18,484 nucleotides of DNA from JBFHRB01 sp041591915 (GTDB lineage: Bacteria; Actinomycetota; Nitriliruptoria; Nitriliruptorales; Nitriliruptoraceae). The stretch's first letter is position 1. Every line of letters starts with the position of its first letter. The translations under genes and the position numbers were made by a program. The stretch spans positions 1-18,484 of the forward strand of contig JBFHRB010000031.1 in the NCBI GenBank assembly GCA_041591915.1, in the 5' to 3' direction. Under the pieces are notes generated by a model that was not told the origin of the DNA, searched no databases, and worked only from the letters and a program-made list of their open reading frames with translations. Below are positions 14,108 to 18,484 of this stretch, in pieces.

Positions 14108-14959
14108 TCAGTGGAGACCGAACTTCTCGCGCACGAGGCCGTAGAAGTCGTACCCGTCCACGATTGCTACGCGGACCGGCCGTCCCCCTCCCACCGCCGA
14201 GACGCTCCCGCCCGGCGCCACCGTGACCGGCTGACGGCCGTCACAGGAGACGACGGCCGGCGGCTGGTCATCGACGATGCGCACGTTGACCACCTCGTCC
14301 GCTCCGACGACGAGCGTGCGGTCGAACAGGGTGTGGGGGGCGACGGGCGTCACCAGGGTCGCCTCGACCTCCGGCGACAGGATCGGCCCGCCGGCGCTGA
14401 AGGCGTACGCCGTCGAGCCCGTCGGGGTGGCCACGACCAGCGCGTCGGCGGGCACACGGGCGAAGAGGCGCGCGCCGACGTGCACATCCATGAGCAGCAG
14501 GCGCTGCCGCGCGGTCTTCTCGACGCTGACCTCGTTCAGCGCCCAGCCCACCTGGATGGTGGCACCGTCGGCGTCGGCGACGGTCACGGACAGGGTCGGA
14601 CGGTCCTGCACGAGGTAGTCCCCACGTGCCACGGCCTCGAGTGCCGCGCCCAGGCCGTCGACCTCGACCTCAGCCAGGAACCCGAGTCGCCCGAGGTTCA
14701 CGCCCAACACCGGCACGCCGGCGTCGCGGCACAGGTGGGCGGCGCGCAGGAACGTGCCGTCCCCACCGAACGAGATCGCGAGGTCGAGGCCATGCGCGAA
14801 CGACTCGGGCCCCGCCGGCTCGGCCGGGATGTCCTCGACGGATTCGTCCTGCTGTGCCGCCACGAGGTCGACGCCGAGCTCAGCGAGTCGCTCCGCCGCA
14901 CGCGCCGCGAGGGTCACGGACTGCTCCCGGCCCGTATGGACCACGAGGCCGACCTTCAC
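14108..14959 (-). CDS. nadK: NAD kinase
   Basis: Phosphorylates NAD to NADP using ATP or polyphosphate. It is 283 residues. The glycine-rich GGDG motif is at 65-68 (FGGDGTFLRAA), followed by GVNLGRLGFLAEV, ALNEVSVEK with the conserved Asn-Glu, and TPTGSTAYAFSAGGPI. The start is GTG 14959: its GTGA overlaps the tlyA stop, and GGGGAGG lies seven bases upstream inside the tlyA 3' end. A longer frame back to 15130 is Arg-rich and lies within tlyA, so it was rejected. The overlap implies translational coupling to tlyA. Confidence 0.97.
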   Translation of the reverse strand: MKVGLVVHTGREQSVTLAARAAERLAELGVDLVAAQQDESVEDIPAEPAGPESFAHGLDLAISFGGDGTFLRAAHLCRDAGVPVLGVNLGRLGFLAEVEVDGLGAALEAVARGDYLVQDRPTLSVTVADADGATIQVGWALNEVSVEKTARQRLLLMDVHVGARLFARVPADALVVATPTGSTAYAFSAGGPILSPEVEATLVTPVAPHTLFDRTLVVGADEVVNVRIVDDQPPAVVSCDGRQPVTVAPGGSVSAVGGGRPVRVAIVDGYDFYGLVREKFGLH

Positions 14960-15753
14960 GGCGATGCCTCCCCGGCTCGTACTGCGCGGCCCTCGTCCAC
15001 GGCCGCGTCGATCATGTCGTCGGTGTCTGCCGCCCCGTCTCCGTCGGCTCGCGCTCGCAGGAGGGCGAGGAACTCGACGTTGCCGGCGGGTCCAGGCAGT
15101 GGCGAGGCAGTGATGCCGCGCACGGGCCATCGTACGTCGTCCGCGGCGTCGCAGACCGCTCGGAGCACCTCGCGCCAGACCTCGGGATCGCGTACGACCC
15201 CACCCTTGCCCACCTGGTCTCGCCGGGCCTCGAACTGCGGCTTGACCAGGGCAACGATCGCCGCGCCCGGCGCCGCCAGGCCGACGAGCGTGGGCAGGAC
15301 CGTCCGCAGCGCGATGAAGGAGAGGTCCGCGACGACCAGCGTGGGTGGCGGCGACGGCACGTCACCTGGGGTGACGTCACGGATGTTGGTCCGCTCCCGC
15401 ACCGTGACGCGATCGTCGGTCCGGATGCGCTCGTGGACCTGGCCGTACCCGACGTCCACCGCGAACACGTGCGCGGCGCCCCGCTGGAGCATGCAGTCGG
15501 TGAAGCCACCCGTGGAGACGCCGGCGTCGAGGCACCGCTGGCCCGACACGTCGATGCCGAACCGGTCGAGCGCGTGATCGAGCTTGCCCCCGCCGCGGCT
15601 GACGAACCGGCGCGGGCGTGCGAGCAGGACCAAGGCCTCGTGAGGTGCGACCTGCGTCGCCGCCTTCAGCGCGGGCGCGCCCGCGATCGTGACGAGGCCG
15701 GCAGCGATCGCCTCCTGCGCCTCGGTGCGCGTGGCACAGAGGCCCCGGCGCAC
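14956..15753 (-). CDS. tlyA: TlyA-family 16S/23S rRNA 2'-O-methyltransferase (start codon problematic)
   Basis: Methylates ribose 2'-OH groups in rRNA; in mycobacteria the enzyme modifies both subunits and its loss gives capreomycin resistance. An N-terminal S4 RNA-binding domain is followed by an FtsJ-like Rossmann domain with SAM motif CLDAGVSTGGFTD. The K-D-K-E catalytic tetrad is visible at K57, D143, K171 and E228 (numbered from GTG 15753). Oddity: the first canonical start, GTG 15753, leaves out the S4 opening. The DNA just upstream encodes RRRLDAEL in frame, exactly the family N-terminus, preceded by GTC (15783-15781) with a perfect AGGAGG six bases before it. No ATG, GTG or TTG lies between the in-frame TGA (15809-15807) and 15753. 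The real product may start at a non-standard codon near 15783. Confidence 0.93.
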   Translation of the reverse strand: MRRGLCATRTEAQEAIAAGLVTIAGAPALKAATQVAPHEALVLLARPRRFVSRGGGKLDHALDRFGIDVSGQRCLDAGVSTGGFTDCMLQRGAAHVFAVDVGYGQVHERIRTDDRVTVRERTNIRDVTPGDVPSPPPTLVVADLSFIALRTVLPTLVGLAAPGAAIVALVKPQFEARRDQVGKGGVVRDPEVWREVLRAVCDAADDVRWPVRGITASPLPGPAGNVEFLALLRARADGDGAADTDDMIDAAVDEGRAVRAGEASP

Positions 15754-15784
15754 GAGCTCGGCATCGAGTCGGCGCCGGGAGACC

Positions 15785-15939
15785 TCAGACCTCCTCGAGC
15801 GTGTTCAGTTCACCGACCAGTGCGCGGTGGACGCGGTCGAAGACGCCCGCGCGTTCGTGCACCTCGACCTCGTCGATGTCCTCCAGCGTGGAGCGGAGGT
15901 CGTCGAGCGGGTCCGGTGGTCCCTGGCTCGCGTCGGCCA

Positions 15940-15940
<1 letters not shown>
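15785..15940 (-). CDS. Small conserved-type protein (51 codons) upstream of tlyA
   Basis: GTG 15940 to TGA 15785 encodes a 51-residue acidic peptide that starts MADASQGPPDPLDDLRSTLE and ends VGELNTLEEV, with a central VEVHERAGVFDRVHRALVGEL helix. Codons are strongly GC-ending, as in real genes here. The start overlaps the stop of the phasin-like gene by one base (TAGTG), and its 3' end carries the AGGAGG that precedes tlyA. From memory, M. tuberculosis has a similarly short unnamed gene (Rv1693) directly before tlyA, and the E-H-x-x-hydrophobic-x-x-V-H-x-x-L pattern fits that class. Function is unknown. Position and coupling suggest it is translated with tlyA. Confidence 0.7.
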
Positions 15941-16431
<491 letters not shown>

Positions 16432-16501
16432 TCTGGCCCCTCCCGGGTGGCTCGCCCCGCGTGTCGCCGGGAGCGTAGCGGGACGACTGACGCCAACCGC
16501 G

Positions 16502-17236
16502 TCAACGTGACAGGCGATAGCGGAGGAGCAGCTCGCCCTCGTGCTCGTAGGCGCTCACGAGCGCGGCGTCGTGGGGCGCGTCATCGCCAGAGACGATCCG
16601 GCCAGCCGATCCGCCGATCGCCTGTGGCGCCACGGTCAGGAAGATCTCGTCGACCCACGATCCGGCGAGCAGGTCGCCGTTCAACGATGGCCCGCCCTCG
16701 CACAGCAGGCGCCGCACGCCCATCGTTCGGAGGCGCGCCAGGCCGGTTGCCAGGTCGGGCGCGTCGTCGCCCGTGACCAGGATCCGATCATCGGCAACCA
16801 CGCCGCGGACCGTCGCCGCGCCCCGCTCACCGGTCAGCACGAGCGGGAGCGGTCCGTCCTCCTCGAACAGTCGGGCACCCGGGTCCAGCCGACCGCTGCG
16901 CGTGACCACCACGAGATGTGGGGCGGGTGACTGTCCCCGGCGAACGCGTGCGGCGGCGAACCGTTCGTGGATGCTGACCGGCCCGTAGTCCTCGGCCCGC
17001 GCCGTGCCCGCACCGACGAGGACCGCATCGGCACTGGCCCGCAGGCCCCGGAAGGCCTGGCGGTCGCCTTCGCCCCCGAGTCCTCCGGAGACGCCGTCCA
17101 CGGCGACCCCGCCGTCGATGCTCGACACCATGCCCAGGTACACCCACGGCCGGTCGGGCGGCGGTGGTGGGAGCTCGAGCTCCACGTAGAGCTCCTCGAT
17201 CCCGAGCTCCCGAACCTCGGGATGGAGCTGCCGCAT
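16502..17236 (-). CDS. RibD C-terminal-type pyrimidine/dihydrofolate reductase family protein
   Basis: NADPH-dependent reductase fold of 244 residues. Seen: WVYLGMVSSIDGGVAVDG (31-48), DRQAFRGLRASADAVLVGAGTARAEDYGP (58-86), and the C-terminal LLCEGGPSLNGDLL with DEIFLTVAP. These match the RibD reductase half and the stand-alone pyrimidine-reductase family that includes Rv2671 of M. tuberculosis. There is no deaminase domain, and no riboflavin genes are nearby, so the substrate is uncertain: a riboflavin intermediate or a folate-type pterin. ATG 17236 has a modest GGTGG upstream. The gene is divergent from the SCP2-like gene and precedes the phasin-like gene by 70 bp. Confidence 0.88.
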   Translation of the reverse strand: MRQLHPEVRELGIEELYVELELPPPPPDRPWVYLGMVSSIDGGVAVDGVSGGLGGEGDRQAFRGLRASADAVLVGAGTARAEDYGPVSIHERFAAARVRRGQSPAPHLVVVTRSGRLDPGARLFEEDGPLPLVLTGERGAATVRGVVADDRILVTGDDAPDLATGLARLRTMGVRRLLCEGGPSLNGDLLAGSWVDEIFLTVAPQAIGGSAGRIVSGDDAPHDAALVSAYEHEGELLLRYRLSR

Positions 17237-17353
17237 CCGTCCACCTCACCACCGACCTGGTGCCGACGCTAGCCGCCGGCCCACCGCCGGCCGTACGGCG
17301 GGACGCTGATAGCCTTCGCGGCCGCAGGTTCGTCGGTCAGGGGCACAGGCACG
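17237..17353. promoter_or_regulatory. Divergent intergenic region
   Basis: 117 bp between the start codons of the RibD-type gene (minus) and the SCP2-like gene (plus); promoters for both must lie here or within the genes. It contains an inverted repeat CCGCCG/CGGCGG (17284-17301) and two copies of CGCCGGCC. A TAGCGT hexamer on the minus strand and GATAGCCT on the plus strand are possible -10 elements, but no convincing -35 partner was found. Confidence 0.3.
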
Positions 17354-17692
17354 GTGGCAACGGTCGAGGAGGTCGAAGCCGTCATCAACGACCTCGCCGA
17401 CAAGCTGGAGTCGCTCGACCCCACCTACCGCGCCATGCTGCCCTCCCGCCGGACCATCCAGGCCACGTGCCCGGACCTGGACCTCGTCGTCCACGCCATC
17501 TGGCGGAACGGACGACTGAGCGAGGTACGCCAAGGGCCAGCCCCCCGAGCGGACATCCGCATCACCTGTGACTCGGACGACCTCCTGAAGCTCGCCAACC
17601 GCGAACTCGCCTTCGGACACGCCTACGCGACCAACCGCGTCCAGGTGCACGCCTCCATGACCGACCTCCTCCGGCTGCGAGCGGTGATCTGA
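17354..17692 (+). CDS. SCP2 sterol-binding-domain-like protein
   Basis: Single-domain protein of 112 residues. The helix AVINDLADKLESLDP is followed by strands (TIQATCPDLDLVVHAIWRNG and ADIRITCDSDDLLKLANRE) and a C-terminal segment GHAYATNRVQVHASMTDLLRL. This is the usual SCP2 order, where the DLLKLANRELAFGHAYATNRV region carries the domain's ligand-cavity helix. Such proteins bind lipids, sterols or acyl-CoA in a hydrophobic pocket. GTG 17354 follows a weak AGGGGCACAGG ribosome site. Its TGA overlaps the hydrolase ATG (TGATG), so the two are coupled and probably share a lipid-like substrate; that last point is inferred. Confidence 0.83.
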   Translation: MATVEEVEAVINDLADKLESLDPTYRAMLPSRRTIQATCPDLDLVVHAIWRNGRLSEVRQGPAPRADIRITCDSDDLLKLANRELAFGHAYATNRVQVHASMTDLLRLRAVI

Positions 17693-18484
17693 TGGCCCGT
17701 CGCGACCGACGCCGACCAGAACCCCTCGAGGAGGCCAACGAAGCGAGCTCCGAGGGGTCCGCGCGCGAGGTCACGGCCGATGCCCTGCGCGGACGCCGGT
17801 GGATGGCCCGCTCCGGCGTCGGACTCGCAGTCGCCACGGCGGCGCCGCGGCAGGTCGCCCGGCTCGACCGTCGGCGTGAGCACGAGGACCTCGCCGAGTT
17901 CCTGCGTGTCCCGATCGGGCGGCCGAGGGCCGTCGTCGCCGATGACGGCACCGTCCTGCACACGCGGGTGCTGGGCAAGGGCGGCGGGCCGACCTTCGTC
18001 CTCACCCACGGGCTGTGCTGCGACCACCGGCTCTGGGCCCTGCAGGCCCCGGCCCTCGCCGAGCACGGGCGGGTCGTCGCCTGGGACCTCCGGGGGCACG
18101 GCCGCACGGCCGCTCCTCCCGGCCACCAGCTGACGCCACACCGGCACGCACGTGACCTGCATGCCGTCGTCGATGCGCTCGCGGTGGGCCCGGTCATCCT
18201 CGTCGGGCACTCGCTCGGAGGCATGACGTCGCTGCGATACCTGCTCGACGACCAGCGTCGGAGCCGCCGCGTCGCCGCGACGGTCCTCATCGCCACGCCG
18301 ACGGCGGACATCACGACGTCGGCGGTCAGCGATCGGGGCCTGGGACGGATGGAGGCTGCCGCGTTCCGTCGGCTCTTCGCCACGGTCCTCGGCAGCGATC
18401 GCGTCGACCAGACCTTCGTCACGACGGCCGACGACTCGACCCGCCAGCGCGGCTACGCCATCGTTCGCACCTCGGGCTTCGGCA
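17692..18484 (+). CDS. Alpha/beta hydrolase, 3' truncated by the window
   Basis: Open from ATG 17692 to the window end (264 codons, no stop). The first ~75 residues are a charged and Ala-rich N-terminal region. The hydrolase core follows: LTHGLCCDHRLW provides the oxyanion-hole HG, DLRGHGRT follows the second strand, and GHSLGGM is the nucleophile elbow with the catalytic Ser. The downstream Asp and His of the triad lie in or beyond the truncated part. It is an esterase, lipase or epoxide-hydrolase-type enzyme of unknown substrate. Its ATG overlaps the SCP2-like stop codon (TGATG), so the pair is co-translated. Confidence 0.87.
   Translation, partial: MARRDRRRPEPLEEANEASSEGSAREVTADALRGRRWMARSGVGLAVATAAPRQVARLDRRREHEDLAEFLRVPIGRPRAVVADDGTVLHTRVLGKGGGPTFVLTHGLCCDHRLWALQAPALAEHGRVVAWDLRGHGRTAAPPGHQLTPHRHARDLHAVVDALAVGPVILVGHSLGGMTSLRYLLDDQRRSRRVAATVLIATPTADITTSAVSDRGLGRMEAAAFRRLFATVLGSDRVDQTFVTTADDSTRQRGYAIVRTSGFG

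Noticed and set aside
16472..16505. Promoter with TTGACG and TACGCT for the phasin-like gene
   Set aside because: The spacing between the two hexamers is 22 bp, too long for a standard promoter.

Overview
The window is gene-dense, very GC-rich chromosomal DNA (almost every codon ends in G or C) from an actinobacterium. From memory of the family, the minus-strand order tlyA, nadK, recN, (envelope gene), pyrG, Nudix hydrolase, ald, xerD, parA is a conserved actinobacterial block, also found around Rv1694-Rv1708 of Mycobacterium tuberculosis and SCO1772-SCO1782 of Streptomyces. Two things suggest a deep-branching lineage rather than a mycobacterium or Streptomyces, although the exact taxon cannot be fixed from the sequence: a ribbon-helix-helix (RHH) gene, not scpA/scpB, follows parA, and a gamma-glutamyltransferase-like gene is inserted in the block.

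Layout. 1-1124: a plus-strand gene whose frame is open to the window edge, with an acidic disordered N-terminus and a GAF-like C-terminus. 1253-2569: thymidine/pyrimidine-nucleoside phosphorylase, convergent with the first gene across a strong hairpin. 2648-4034: a ParA ATPase overlapping a small RHH DNA-binding protein. 4035-4981: about 950 bp without a convincing gene, holding AT-rich repeats and palindromes. 4982-9635: dksA-like, xerD, ald, GGT-like and Nudix genes. 9632-15940: pyrG, a degenerate M23-like membrane protein, recN, nadK, tlyA and a 51-codon gene. 15940-16431: a phasin-like protein with a histone-H1-like tail. 16502-17236: a RibD-type reductase. Divergent from it, at 17354-18484, are an SCP2-like protein and a coupled alpha/beta hydrolase that runs off the window.

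Many minus-strand genes overlap by stop/start (GTGA at tlyA/nadK, pyrG/Nudix and Nudix/GGT; TAGTG at phasin/small ORF; 32 bp at parA/rhh), so they are probably translated from shared transcripts. They join nucleotide metabolism (pyrG, Nudix, deoA, nadK), RNA modification (tlyA), DNA repair and chromosome-dimer resolution (recN, xerD) and a ParA-type segregation or positioning system.

The most unusual feature is a family of AT-rich octamers (consensus NNTRTCGA) in four clusters around the parA-rhh pair: 33-88, 2588-2641, 4034-4114 and 4368-4407. Within clusters the TCG cores mostly lie 8, 16 or 24 bp apart. The best reading is an operator/centromere set for the RHH protein, i.e. a chromosomal ParA/RHH partition-like cassette. 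Nearby, at 4635-4687, is a nested palindrome carrying three DnaA-box-like sequences. Other points of note are a tlyA gene whose conserved N-terminus is encoded upstream of its first canonical start codon, and a GGT homologue lacking the expected glutamate-binding residues.
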